A DNA stretch of 64,000 bases from Desulfosudis oleivorans (GTDB taxonomy: Bacteria; Desulfobacterota; Desulfobacteria; Desulfobacterales; SURF-7). The stretch spans positions 62,001 through 126,000 of the forward strand of contig DYJD01000014.1 in the NCBI GenBank assembly GCA_020723325.1, given 5' to 3'. Shown one piece after another: positions 41,451-50,037 of the stretch. Within the stretch, counting starts at the first letter, position 1. Every line of letters starts with the position of its first letter. The notes beneath the pieces are model-generated. The model was not told the origin of the DNA. It made no database searches and saw only the letters and a program-made list of their open reading frames with translations. The position numbers were made by a program, and so were the translations under genes.

Positions 41451-42182
41451 TTACAGCCGCAAGCGTTTGAATACCGGCTCGGGAATGGAGCGGATGACCA
41501 GCATGATCCATTTCCAGAACCAGCGGGTATAGACAATGTCTTTGGATTTTTGAAAAGCCCGGTGAATATCCCGGGCAGCCTCTTCGGGCAAGGCCGTGAG
41601 TTTTTCCGGCAATTCCATGGACTCGGTCATTTTGGTGCGGATAAAGCCCGGCAGAACCGTGATCACTTTCACCCCCCGGGGGGCCAAGCGATTGCGCAAT
41701 CCGCTGAGATAGATGGAAAAGGCCCCTTTGGCCGCCCCATAAAAATAATTGCTCTGGCGGCCCCGTTGGCCGGCCACGGAACTGAGGCCGATGATGAAGC
41801 CGTGCCCGCGCCGCTCAAAATCCGCGGCAACGATTTCCAGGATGCTCACTGCGCCGATAAAATTGGCATGGAAAATCCGGCGGGCCTGATGAAAATCCTT
41901 TTGGGCCGCGGCTTGATCCCCCAGATAGCCAAAGGCCGCAACCACGCCGTCCGGTTTGGGCTTAAGGCTCTCATAAAAATCGGCATGGGACTTGCAATCT
42001 TCCGCATCGAAAAATAAAGGGGTTGCCGTTATTCCATGGCGGATGGTGAGGTCCCGGGCTTTTTTTTCCAGGGCCGTCACATTGCGGGAGGCCAGATAAA
42101 GATCGGCCTTTTCAAATTGGGCAAAGCGCCCGGCCAGGGCAAAGGCCACATCCGAATTGGCTCCAAGAACCAGCAAATTCAT
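41451..42182 (-). CDS. dprE2: DprE2-like SDR (decaprenylphosphoryl-2-keto-ribose reductase)
   Basis: A 243-residue SDR: MNLLVLGANSDVAFALAGRF start, GLSSVAGQRGRQSNYFYGAAKGAFSIYLSGLRNRL with the YxxxK pair (YGAAK), and VLPGFIRTKM. This is the pattern of DprE2, which reduces the 2-keto intermediate made by DprE1 to give polyprenyl-phospho-arabinofuranose. The neighbour DprE1 just upstream (4 bases apart) makes this assignment much firmer than the fold alone would allow. It lacks a membrane segment at the start but ends with a hydrophobic, possibly membrane-facing helix (WKWIMLVIRSIPEPVFKRL). Confidence 0.88.
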   Translation of the reverse strand: MNLLVLGANSDVAFALAGRFAQFEKADLYLASRNVTALEKKARDLTIRHGITATPLFFDAEDCKSHADFYESLKPKPDGVVAAFGYLGDQAAAQKDFHQARRIFHANFIGAVSILEIVAADFERRGHGFIIGLSSVAGQRGRQSNYFYGAAKGAFSIYLSGLRNRLAPRGVKVITVLPGFIRTKMTESMELPEKLTALPEEAARDIHRAFQKSKDIVYTRWFWKWIMLVIRSIPEPVFKRLRL

Positions 42183-42186
42183 GTTG

Positions 42187-43485
42187 TCATACTCCTAGTC
42201 GTTTGGATTGCAGGGAATTGAATTTTCTTTGCTTGTCCCACTTGTCCCGCACGGCCGCAAACAAGTGCAGGCGGGGATAACCTTCTCTGAACACTTGGGC
42301 CGGCATGCGCACATCCTTGGTCAGGTACAGCCGCCCGCCATGATCGAGGACGATGCGGTCCAGCTCATCCAGAAAAGCAAACAAGGGTCGCTCGATTTTG
42401 AAATCAAGGGCCAGGGTATAGCCCTCCATGGGAAAGGACAGGTAGTTGTCGTTTTCCGGGCCGAAGAGTTTCAGCACAGCCAGAAAAGATCCGAAACCGG
42501 CCTTTCCGATGCGATCTAAAATTTTCGTAAGACCTGCAAAGCTGGCGGCCTTGGGCAGGACTAACTGGTATTGGGTGAAACCGGAGGCCCCATACATCCG
42601 ATTCCAGTTGTCGATCCGGTCCAGGGGGTAAAAAAACGGTTCCAACGGCACCAGGCGGTTCTCCACAAAGGCCGGATGAGACCCGTAGTAGATGCGGTTG
42701 AACAGCCGGACCGTGTAACGATTCAAACAGCCTCTTGGAAAGTTCACGGGCACGGACAGGCGCCGCACCGGCGGAAGCTGCCGGGGCCCTGTCTCGGCAT
42801 TTTCTCCCAGCATGAGAATGGAGCGTCCCATTTGACTGCCTTGGGCCAGACAGTCGATCCAGGCCACGGAATAGGTAAAGGCCCGGTGCTGTTCAAAAGC
42901 CCCGCAGACTTCTTCCAAATTGCGGCAGCGCAGGATTGTTTCGCGGATATAGGCGCTTTTTACCGGTTGCAGTTTCAACCTGACCGTCAGGATAATGCCG
43001 GTCAAGCCCATGCCGCCGCAGGTGGCCAAAAAAAGTTCGCGATTTTCCGTGGGACTGCAATGAACAATGCGGCCATCGGCCGACATCAGTTGGAAGGATA
43101 GCACGCAACTGCTGAAACATCCGGCCGAATGGTGGTTTTTACCGTGCACGTCGGCCGCGATGGCACCGCCCACGGAGATCAATTTGGTGCCCGGAGTGAC
43201 CATGAGAAACCAGCCCCTGGGCAGAAAAACATCGATCAACTCCGCCAGGCTGACCCCGCTTTCACATTCCACCACGCCCTGTTGCGGGTCAAAGGCGATG
43301 ATCTTGTTATACCTTCGGGTAGTGATCACTTGCTGATTCAGGGCGCTGTCGCCGTAGCTGCGACCCTTGGCATGGACAATCCATTCCCCTGCGACAGATA
43401 GAACCGCCGGCAGCTCTGCCTCGCTCTCAAATGAAACCGCTTTCGCGTTTATCAAGGGGTAGCGTCCCCAGCCGCTCAATTTCAT
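42187..43485 (-). CDS. dprE1: DprE1-like FAD oxidase (decaprenylphosphoryl-ribose 2-epimerase subunit)
   Basis: A 432-residue FAD-binding oxidoreductase: GRSYGDSA at 41-48, VTPGTKLISVGGAIAADVHGKNHH at 96-119, and TKD with Lys390. This follows mycobacterial DprE1, which oxidises polyprenyl-phospho-ribose at C2. His119 matches His132 and Lys390 matches Lys418 of the mycobacterial enzyme. The inhibitor-binding Cys387 of that enzyme corresponds to Ala359 here (TLALDF), with the same 31-residue spacing to the Lys. The start overlaps the prenyltransferase stop as ATGA. Together with the reductase and the transferase this makes a complete epimerase system. Confidence 0.9.
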   Translation of the reverse strand: MKLSGWGRYPLINAKAVSFESEAELPAVLSVAGEWIVHAKGRSYGDSALNQQVITTRRYNKIIAFDPQQGVVECESGVSLAELIDVFLPRGWFLMVTPGTKLISVGGAIAADVHGKNHHSAGCFSSCVLSFQLMSADGRIVHCSPTENRELFLATCGGMGLTGIILTVRLKLQPVKSAYIRETILRCRNLEEVCGAFEQHRAFTYSVAWIDCLAQGSQMGRSILMLGENAETGPRQLPPVRRLSVPVNFPRGCLNRYTVRLFNRIYYGSHPAFVENRLVPLEPFFYPLDRIDNWNRMYGASGFTQYQLVLPKAASFAGLTKILDRIGKAGFGSFLAVLKLFGPENDNYLSFPMEGYTLALDFKIERPLFAFLDELDRIVLDHGGRLYLTKDVRMPAQVFREGYPRLHLFAAVRDKWDKQRKFNSLQSKRLGV

Positions 43486-44396
43486 GACACCTCGGATCCG
43501 CCGTGCTTAATTAAATACAGCAATACATACACATTCAACAACCAACAAAGAATTACCACCTGCAGAAAAGTATCCTTGAGCAACACCATGGTGGGGGAGC
43601 CGCTGCGCTGCTCCACAAAGGTGATTTGCAAATAGCGCAACAATCCCAGGATCACCCAAAAGGCCGTCAGATACATGTGATGGGTTCCATGCTTGGCCAT
43701 GACTTCAGGGGATACGGTATACAGCAGATAGGCCACGATGATTACCGAGACCATGACCCCCATACTCAGGGAAACAAATTCAAAATTATAGCCGTCCAGG
43801 GATTTGCGGGTGCTGTTGCCCATGTCTTCCAGGAGCAGGTCGTCCCGCCTTTTGGCCAGGGCCAAAAAAAGGGCCAGCAGGAAGGTCATCATGATGATCC
43901 AGGGACTGATGTACACCTCAGCCGCAATGCCGCCGGCCAGAATCCGCAGGACAAAGCCAACGGCAATGCAGACGATATCAATGACCGCAATATGTTTCAA
44001 CCGAAAGGAATAAATCAGGTTCAGCAGCAAATAGGCGCCGATCACCCCTGCAAAGCCAAGGGGCAGCAAGCCCAGGGCAATAATGGCGGCTATAAATACA
44101 AGCATGAAAAACAAAACATAGGCCTCGCCTTCACTGACCAAATTAGCGGCAATGGGTCTCAGTTTTTTCACCGGATGGCGCCGATCTTCTTGCACATCGC
44201 GCAGATCATTGATCATATAGATGCTGCTGGCTGCCAGGCAAAAAGCGAGGAACGCCGCGAAGGTCATCTGCACGGCTTGAATTTGATGTAATTTATTGCC
44301 GAAAAAAAGCGGCAGCCACACAAACCCGTTTTTCAAATACTGGTGGGGCCGCGCCAGCCGTATATAAGCCTTTATTTTTTGCACGACTTTCTCCAT
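43482..44396 (-). CDS. ubiA: UbiA-type polyprenyl-phosphate phosphoribosyltransferase (DPPR synthase-like)
   Basis: A 304-residue polytopic membrane protein with about nine helices. It starts with RLARPHQYLKNGFVWLP and has the DPPR synthase signature INDLRDVQEDRRHPVKKLRPIAA (Asn63/Asp64/Asp67/Asp71), the diphosphate-binding motif of the polyprenyl-phosphate branch rather than of ubiquinone enzymes. It should move phosphoribose from PRPP to polyprenyl phosphate. The second Asp motif is around KRRDDLLLED. The start at 44396 overlaps the HAD gene end by 25 bases; a start further upstream would run deeper into the HAD gene. The stop overlaps dprE1. Confidence 0.88.
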   Translation of the reverse strand: MEKVVQKIKAYIRLARPHQYLKNGFVWLPLFFGNKLHQIQAVQMTFAAFLAFCLAASSIYMINDLRDVQEDRRHPVKKLRPIAANLVSEGEAYVLFFMLVFIAAIIALGLLPLGFAGVIGAYLLLNLIYSFRLKHIAVIDIVCIAVGFVLRILAGGIAAEVYISPWIIMMTFLLALFLALAKRRDDLLLEDMGNSTRKSLDGYNFEFVSLSMGVMVSVIIVAYLLYTVSPEVMAKHGTHHMYLTAFWVILGLLRYLQITFVEQRSGSPTMVLLKDTFLQVVILCWLLNVYVLLYLIKHGGSEVS

Positions 44397-45043
44397 ATGG
44401 CCGTCAGGTCGGCATGACCGCTCCTTGCAAAATACCGTCCCGGCTTTTCTAAAATAAGATAGGGCATGCCAGCCCGCCGGGCGCATTCCCCATCCTTGTC
44501 ATCCCGGTCACCGATGAATAGGCATTCTTCCAGGGGCACATGCATTTTTTCGGCAATCATCCTTAATCCCTTGGGCGCCGGTTTTAAACAGTCCACTTCC
44601 GCATCAACAGCGGAAAGGATCACATCCGCTTCCAATCCCAGGGCCCGCAGTTTTTGGTCGGCCGGATAATCGGAAAAGATGCCGATGGAAATACTCGCGG
44701 CCTTCAAATCGGCAAACAGCTTTGTCACCCCGTTGAATCGGCAAGCGGATAAATACGGCAGGGGCCGCACCAGCATCCATTTCTCCACTGCCTGCCGCAC
44801 CTGATCGGCCGGGACCCTTGAACGTTGCGCCCCCCATTCATACTGTTGCTTGTTGATGCAACCGCAGTTGGTTGCGCTGTTTTCCTCCCGTGCCTTCCTG
44901 AAATCAAAAACGATTTTCATTTCCAAGGCAGACCGTGGTCGGCGCAACATGGTGAAGAACATATCAAATAAGATGCGAATGCGCAATTTGCGTTGATCAT
45001 ATAAGGTCCCATCCACATCGAAAATGACAGCCTTCAAGCGCAC
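44372..45043 (-). CDS. HAD hydrolase, candidate phosphatase of the polyprenyl-phospho-pentose pathway
   Basis: A 223-residue HAD: nucleophile motif FDVDGTLY (Asp9), SDYP in motif II, and Lys/Asp motifs DCLKPAPKGL and GDRDDKDGECARRAGM. Its place between the glycosyltransferase gene (4 bases apart) and the prenyltransferase (25-base overlap) suggests it removes the 5-phosphate of polyprenyl-phospho-5-phosphoribose, the step for which a phosphatase is needed. That is inference: in mycobacteria the proposed phosphatase is of another family. The cap domain (residues ~16-85) is mostly helical. Confidence 0.8.
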   Translation of the reverse strand: MRLKAVIFDVDGTLYDQRKLRIRILFDMFFTMLRRPRSALEMKIVFDFRKAREENSATNCGCINKQQYEWGAQRSRVPADQVRQAVEKWMLVRPLPYLSACRFNGVTKLFADLKAASISIGIFSDYPADQKLRALGLEADVILSAVDAEVDCLKPAPKGLRMIAEKMHVPLEECLFIGDRDDKDGECARRAGMPYLILEKPGRYFARSGHADLTAIWRKSCKK

Positions 45044-45047
45044 TTCC

Positions 45048-46607
45048 CTATTTTGAATTCAATTCCGGAAAATACATGTCATAATAAAAACAATCCCCCC
45101 TGGGCAAAAAAGCAGGGATGTTATACCAATTGCCGGCAATGCGGCTCAAAAATTGTTCCCGGTAAACCCGGTAGCGAAATCCTTTTCCCAGGGTGACATG
45201 AAAAGTCTGCTGCCGGATTAAGAGGGTTTCTTTGGAAATGGAATCAAAATATGGGCTGTAATCCTCTGTAACCGGCAGGGTTGAAAAGACCATGAAATCC
45301 TTGCCGTCCAGCATACGGAAGTCGGTCAAACGATCATCCTGCCGACCGTGTTTGGAATCGTCGTGGAACACAATATAGCGCCGGTTGCTGTGATAGGTCA
45401 TGGCCCCTGAGGTATAATAGCCGTTGGTGGCCGGCACATTATCTTGACCGTATTTTTCCAGCAGCGCGGCTTCAATTTCCCTTCCGTGCAGGCTGAGAAC
45501 CAGATCATGATAATAGGGTTTGCCCTGGAGTATTTCCACCGGCAGCCCGAGGAGAACCACAATCGGAACAAGATGCATCAGGCTGAAAACAGCGGAATAG
45601 CGGATCAGTTTTTTCAAATCCGTTGGGTCCACCTGCATCAGAAACAGGTACAGAAAAGGATAAAAAGAGAGGGTCCAGTGCAGACCGCTGCGGTGAAAGG
45701 CGACAAGGCCCATGACAGCCACCGGAACCGCGAAAAAACAAAACAACAGTTTGCCGTCGGCACGGATTGCCAGGCCGAGTTTTTGCCGATTTTGAAAAAA
45801 ACGCCATAGCAGCCAAGGGGTGGATAGATAGGCTTGGAATCCGAGAAAAGTGAAAAAGCCGGCGATGTTCAAGTGCACATCCCGGTTGCGGTTGATGACG
45901 TTGAAGAGCACGTTGGTCCAGCAATGGTTGTAGTTCCAGTAAAGATGCAGCAGAATCAGCGGAAGCGCCCCGGCCAGCCAGACCAGTCCGTTCATGAGAG
46001 CCCGGCGGTCGCGCCGGATGAGGAGATAGATCAGATAGGCAACCAACAACAGCCCGGCAAAGTATTTGCTTAAAATCGCCAAACCCAAACAAAGACCGGA
46101 AAGGAAAACAATAAAGCGCTTGCTGCGCCGGAGGCCGAGGTCCAACAACAGGCCGCATGCAAAAACAAAAAGAAAGAGGGGGGTATCCGTGGCTATCAGG
46201 ACAAAAAGCATGTGCAGGGGTGACAGGAGATAAAAAAGGGAAACCAGGCAAGCTTTTTCCGTGTTGCCGGTCAACCGGGCCACAAAACCATACATGCCCA
46301 TGGCAACCAGCGCGCCGCATAAAATGGTAAACAGGCGTGGGAAAAAGATATGCCGGCCCAACTGGCTGAACAGATACACCATCCAACCGGTCATGGGCGG
46401 ATGGTCGTAATAGGTGAAATCAGGCCGGCTCACCCAGGTATAAAAATAAGCCTCATCCGAGGTGATGGGGAAGAAATAGGCCAGCAGCAGCTTGATGGCG
46501 ATAACACCGATAAAAATATGACGATAGTTTTTTTCCATAAATGCGTAAACGGCTTTGCCCTGATTCCCCGGCAGGGATGCTTTTGGTTTCATGCTACATA
46601 TACGCAT
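45048..46607 (-). CDS. ArnT-like polyprenyl-sugar glycosyltransferase (GT39/GT83, PMT_2)
   Basis: A ~515-residue GT-C enzyme with about 12 membrane segments. The first outer loop has the catalytic TSDEAYFYTW (Asp/Glu pair) and YYDHPPMTGW motifs of the ArnT/PMT_2 family, and LSPLHMLFVLIATDTPLFLF is also typical. ArnT moves a pentose (4-amino-arabinose) from undecaprenyl phosphate to lipid A. Sitting 4 bases before the HAD gene at the start of the pentose operon, it is likely the transferase for the pentose made by the neighbours. The soluble C-terminal part (from ~365) is periplasmic. The start is uncertain: 46607, 46592 and a later ATG are all possible and none has a clear ribosome site. Confidence 0.85.
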   Translation of the reverse strand: MRICSMKPKASLPGNQGKAVYAFMEKNYRHIFIGVIAIKLLLAYFFPITSDEAYFYTWVSRPDFTYYDHPPMTGWMVYLFSQLGRHIFFPRLFTILCGALVAMGMYGFVARLTGNTEKACLVSLFYLLSPLHMLFVLIATDTPLFLFVFACGLLLDLGLRRSKRFIVFLSGLCLGLAILSKYFAGLLLVAYLIYLLIRRDRRALMNGLVWLAGALPLILLHLYWNYNHCWTNVLFNVINRNRDVHLNIAGFFTFLGFQAYLSTPWLLWRFFQNRQKLGLAIRADGKLLFCFFAVPVAVMGLVAFHRSGLHWTLSFYPFLYLFLMQVDPTDLKKLIRYSAVFSLMHLVPIVVLLGLPVEILQGKPYYHDLVLSLHGREIEAALLEKYGQDNVPATNGYYTSGAMTYHSNRRYIVFHDDSKHGRQDDRLTDFRMLDGKDFMVFSTLPVTEDYSPYFDSISKETLLIRQQTFHVTLGKGFRYRVYREQFLSRIAGNWYNIPAFLPRGDCFYYDMYFPELNSK

Positions 46608-46775
46608 CTGGGCAAATGTGCAAGTTAATCAGTTAATCCGGACAAGGGAATCACATGTAAACTTGGCGCGGAATGTGCGGCCATTAATTACCAATATTTC
46701 ACCCAGCGAATACTATTGCTCGTCAGGACAAAGCGATTCGTGAGCGCTTGAGTATTGTCTCTGTCATCCAAACTC

Positions 46776-46976
46776 TCGGGGTCGGTATCGGAATCGGTAT
46801 CGAGTCTTTTTCTATCAACGGGACGGGTCGGGGCCTCCCGCCGATGGGTAGGGGCGGTTCGCGAACCGCCCTACAGCAAGGCCATCACGCTGGGTCTTGG
46901 GGTCAGCAGGCCCCCCTGGGTTTTCGGAGTCGCTCAACTTATTTTTTTTCGATAGCGATTCCGATACCGACCCCGA
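46776..46976. repeat. TCGGGGTCGG family inverted repeat (copy 2)
   Basis: The arm 46776-46803 and the arm 46949-46976 are inverted copies of 28 bases with one mismatch, about 145 bases apart, enclosing a second small palindrome at 46849-46873. It is related to copy 1 at 18762. The region 46608-47060 between the divergent glycosyltransferase genes otherwise has no gene. Confidence 0.85.
46849..46873. repeat. TAGGGGCGGTTCGCGAACCGCCCTA palindrome
   Basis: A near-perfect 25-base palindrome around TTCGCGAA, nested inside copy 2 of the TCGGGGTCGG repeat. A relative with the same TAGGGGCG ends lies at 48624. Confidence 0.75.
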
Positions 46977-47060
46977 CCCCGAAAAAACGAATTGTCATCC
47001 CCTCTGGGTACTCGAGGTTTTCTCTTGACTTTGCCCAATGCTGGTATAGAGTCCCAGGTC

Positions 47061-48668
47061 ATGCAAAAACCCAGTGAACATTTTTATACTTTTGCCGCCT
47101 GGGCTGTTTTGGCCACGGCCGCCCTTTTCCGCCTGATTTACGCCGGACAATTTCCCCTGGTTCCGGATGAAACCAACTACTGGCAATGGGGCCGCCATCT
47201 GGCCTGGGGCTATCACGACAATGCCCCCATGATCGGCTGGGCCATCCGGCTGGCCACGGAACTCATGGGGCATACGGAAACCGCCGTACGCCTGCCGTCC
47301 GTGCTGGCCATGACCATCGCCTCCATTTACATTCTGCTGGCAGCCCGGCGCTGGTATTCGCCGGCCGTGACCTTTCATGCCGTGCTACTAAGCCAGGGTA
47401 TTCTCGAATTCAATGTGGGTGGTTTGCTGGCCACCACCGACGGTCTCCAGGCGGCCGGCTGGGCCGCGGCCGCCTATCATGTGGCCCGGGCTTATGAGGA
47501 CAATCGCTGGTCTCATTGGCTCCTGGGCGGCATCTGGTTCGGTTTCGGTTTGCTGAGCAAATATACCATGGTGATTTTTCTGCCTGGGGCCTATCTTTTT
47601 GGACTGCTCTCCCAGCAATACCGGCCACGCTTGGCCCAAGCCCGTCCCTATGTGGGCCTGTCTTTGGGAGTGATGCTGTTCGCGCCGGTGATCCTTTGGA
47701 ATATTGTAAATGGATGGAATTCCGCCCGGCATGTGGCCCATCTGGGCGGCGTGGATGAATCTTTTAAGCTGCATTTGAAATATTTCGCCGAGTACTTGGG
47801 CGGCCAGGCCGGTCTGGTTTCACCCCTTATCTTTTTGCTGGTCTTGCTGGCCTGGCACATGGCCTTCTGGTCGAAAAAAAAGCAGTGGGTGAATTCGTAT
47901 CTTTTTTGGACCTCCTTTCCCATGTTCGCAGGGTTTGCCCTGCTGAGCCTGCACACGCGGGTTTACGCCAACTGGCCGGGGACGGCTTATCTGACCGCAT
48001 GTATTCTGGTGGCGGCCTGGTTCAGCCCGGGAGGAGCGCAAACAACCCTTGCCGCTCCGTTGCGGTATTTTGGGCAGCGCCTGTATCCCTGGGGGGTGGG
48101 ACTGGCTTATATCTTGACGGCCCTGCTGCTGATTCATGTGGTCACACCGATTTTTCCGGTTTCCAAGAAAATCGACCGGGTGGCCCGTGAAATCGCCGGC
48201 TGGGACCTTTTGGGCCGCAAGGCTTCCGAAACAATGCAGGCCATGCCGACTCCGCAAAAAACCTTTCTTTTTGGGTTAAAATATCAAATCGCCAGCGAAT
48301 TGGCTTTTTACACCCCCGGCAATCCTGAAACCGTGGCCATCAACAAATGGAACCGGCCCAATGTATATGATTACTGGTTTACGGATGACGATCTGCGGGG
48401 CTGGGATGCGGTGGGGGTCAGCGAGGCCCCCAATGACCATGAAACCAAATTGAACCAGATTTTTGAACGCGTGGATGCCCCTGTGGAAATTAAAGTGTAC
48501 CGGGATGCTCCCTGGCAGCCGGCATCAGCCCTGGAACCGGCCCAGGTGTTTTATTTATATCGGGCTTACGGCTTCAAGGGCGGTTTGCGCTGGCAGCCGT
48601 CAAACCCCGGCGATATCCGAGCTGTAGGGGCGAAAGATTTTTCGCCCCTACATAGGCCGCACCATTAA
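47061..48668 (+). CDS. Second ArnT-like polyprenyl-sugar glycosyltransferase
   Basis: A ~535-residue GT-C enzyme of the PMT_2/ArnT family: VPDETNYWQWGRHLAWGYHDNAPMIGW gives the Asp/Glu pair and the H-D-x-P-M motif of the first loop, and GGLLATTDGLQAAGWAAAAYH is typical. About 11-12 membrane segments are followed by a soluble C-terminal region. It diverges from the pentose operon and may add a second sugar from the same lipid carrier. The start at 47061 is chosen by homology; only a weak AGG lies upstream. The last residues (RAVGAKDFSPL) are translated from a short palindrome at 48624-48651, so the tail may be altered. Confidence 0.85.
   Translation: MQKPSEHFYTFAAWAVLATAALFRLIYAGQFPLVPDETNYWQWGRHLAWGYHDNAPMIGWAIRLATELMGHTETAVRLPSVLAMTIASIYILLAARRWYSPAVTFHAVLLSQGILEFNVGGLLATTDGLQAAGWAAAAYHVARAYEDNRWSHWLLGGIWFGFGLLSKYTMVIFLPGAYLFGLLSQQYRPRLAQARPYVGLSLGVMLFAPVILWNIVNGWNSARHVAHLGGVDESFKLHLKYFAEYLGGQAGLVSPLIFLLVLLAWHMAFWSKKKQWVNSYLFWTSFPMFAGFALLSLHTRVYANWPGTAYLTACILVAAWFSPGGAQTTLAAPLRYFGQRLYPWGVGLAYILTALLLIHVVTPIFPVSKKIDRVAREIAGWDLLGRKASETMQAMPTPQKTFLFGLKYQIASELAFYTPGNPETVAINKWNRPNVYDYWFTDDDLRGWDAVGVSEAPNDHETKLNQIFERVDAPVEIKVYRDAPWQPASALEPAQVFYLYRAYGFKGGLRWQPSNPGDIRAVGAKDFSPLHRPHH
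48624..48651. repeat. GTAGGGGCG palindrome inside the 3' end of the glycosyltransferase gene
   Basis: GTAGGGGCGAAA pairs perfectly with TTTCGCCCCTAC around GATT (12-bp stem). The repeat is in frame and supplies the last coded residues of the gene. Confidence 0.85.
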
Positions 48669-48718
48669 GAAGGAATTTCCAATGCTGAAGGGAGGAAGCA
48701 CAGTGCCCGGCTTGTGTG

Positions 48719-49009
48719 TCAGCCCGCTTCCTTGGGATCGATAGCCTTCGCCGCGCAAGCGCTTTCCTCAAAATCGTCCTTGAAAAAATCAAAAAGACTG
48801 CCGGTATAACCACACTGGAAGGCCTGTTCGATTTTGCGGCGGATGTAATCTTGCGTGGCCTCTTCACCATCGATTTTCAGCCGGACGGCGATGAGCCTTT
48901 GCAGAAAGGTATCCTCACGCTGTTTTCTGGGGATCAGCTCCATTAAGCGGTGAAAGGCCGCCTGAAGCGGCCCTTTCAATTCTTCCATGGCAATCACATT
49001 GTCCGGCAT
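48719..49009 (-). CDS. Small hypothetical protein of the Gld-type operon
   Basis: A 96-residue, mainly helical acidic protein (EELKGPLQAAFHRLMELIPRKQREDTFLQRLIAV, IRRKIEQAFQCG) with two cysteines. No family recognised and no signal peptide or membrane segment. It is 12 bases after the DUF4340 gene with AGGAAACC before its ATG, so it is the last gene of the ABC transporter operon, and may work with that complex. Confidence 0.7.
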   Translation of the reverse strand: MPDNVIAMEELKGPLQAAFHRLMELIPRKQREDTFLQRLIAVRLKIDGEEATQDYIRRKIEQAFQCGYTGSLFDFFKDDFEESACAAKAIDPKEAG

Positions 49010-49021
49010 GGCGGTTTCCTA

Positions 49022-50023
49022 TTATTTTTTGGGGCCCGCTTTATCCGCCGGCGGATCGAAAATCGACATGATATTTTCCGCCTGGCTGCTGTTCAACAAA
49101 AACGGGTAGTTGTTTTGGGAGGATACGGCCGGATAATCTCCCTCTCCGGCTTGGGCCTTGGCATAGATGAACAGGGTGTATTCCTGGCTGCCTTTGATCT
49201 GCGCCGTGTAAATCGGATCAGCCAGATCCTCCTTTTTTTTACCCTCCAGATACCCCTTGCATTTCAATTGGGACAGGGTACTCAGCAAGCGTTCAACCTT
49301 GGTGGTATCCAGATTTTGCCCCTGGGGGTCCTGCCATAGGATTTTCTTTTCCGTAGCCTTTTCTTCAGGCTTTTTTCCGGTTTCGTCTTTCTTTTCCGGT
49401 TTGCTTTCCTGGGCGACTTCCGGTGCCGTTTCCTCCTTTTTGACGGCTTCCACCGCCGCTGACGCCTTTGAAATCTTTATTCCTTGGATTTCGCTCTTCT
49501 CAAAACTGAGGACGGCTTTGTCCCGCAATTGGTCCAGGCTGAGGTCAAAGCGGCTGCGGAAATTTTCCCGGGCGTGGTAAACCCGTGGATCACCCTCCAG
49601 CCGGACAAAGGTATGTTGAAAAGAAGTTGCCGCGCGTCCCACGGAAAGATTGCGTTTGATCGTGTCGCCGCTCCAGGCGCGTACCTGAATGGACTTGCCC
49701 TCATCCAGATCATAGCGGCCGTAATTTCCCGCCTCCGACACCAGATCCGTCAGAGTCAGTTTATCCATGGTATTCAGCATATCCTCAACCTTGGCAGTGT
49801 CGGCCGGGTATTCTTGTTCACCCAGAATCCAGGCCTCGCCTTTGCGCTTGAGCTGGAGCGTCTTTCCAGGGGAAACGATTTCAATCCTGCTGAGCTCCTT
49901 TTTCTCAATGGCCGGCAGCACCGGCAATTGATAATGGGTTTGATTGGAGCCATGCAAAAGCAGATATACAGATAAGCCGGCAATAATGGCAAATAGAATA
50001 AGATATTCCTTTTTCATTTTCAT
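49022..50023 (-). CDS. DUF4340 domain protein
   Basis: A 333-residue protein with one membrane segment at the N-terminus (EYLILFAIIAGLSVYLLL) and a long extracytoplasmic region: repeated DUF4340 units (RIEIVSPGKTLQLKRKGEAWILGEQEYPADTAKVEDMLNTMDKL; SAAV region; LSTLSQLKCKGYLEG). A Glu/Lys-rich linker near residues 195-235 separates two such halves. DUF4340 proteins are regularly found with GldF/GldG-like ABC transporters. The start at 50023 has AGGAGAAGGG upstream. Confidence 0.85.
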   Translation of the reverse strand: MKMKKEYLILFAIIAGLSVYLLLHGSNQTHYQLPVLPAIEKKELSRIEIVSPGKTLQLKRKGEAWILGEQEYPADTAKVEDMLNTMDKLTLTDLVSEAGNYGRYDLDEGKSIQVRAWSGDTIKRNLSVGRAATSFQHTFVRLEGDPRVYHARENFRSRFDLSLDQLRDKAVLSFEKSEIQGIKISKASAAVEAVKKEETAPEVAQESKPEKKDETGKKPEEKATEKKILWQDPQGQNLDTTKVERLLSTLSQLKCKGYLEGKKKEDLADPIYTAQIKGSQEYTLFIYAKAQAGEGDYPAVSSQNNYPFLLNSSQAENIMSIFDPPADKAGPKK

Positions 50024-50037
50024 CGGATCCCTTCTCC

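Noticed and set aside
47025-47050. Promoter TTGACT/TATAGA before the second glycosyltransferase
   Set aside because: The spacer is only 14 bases and the transcript would have almost no leader.
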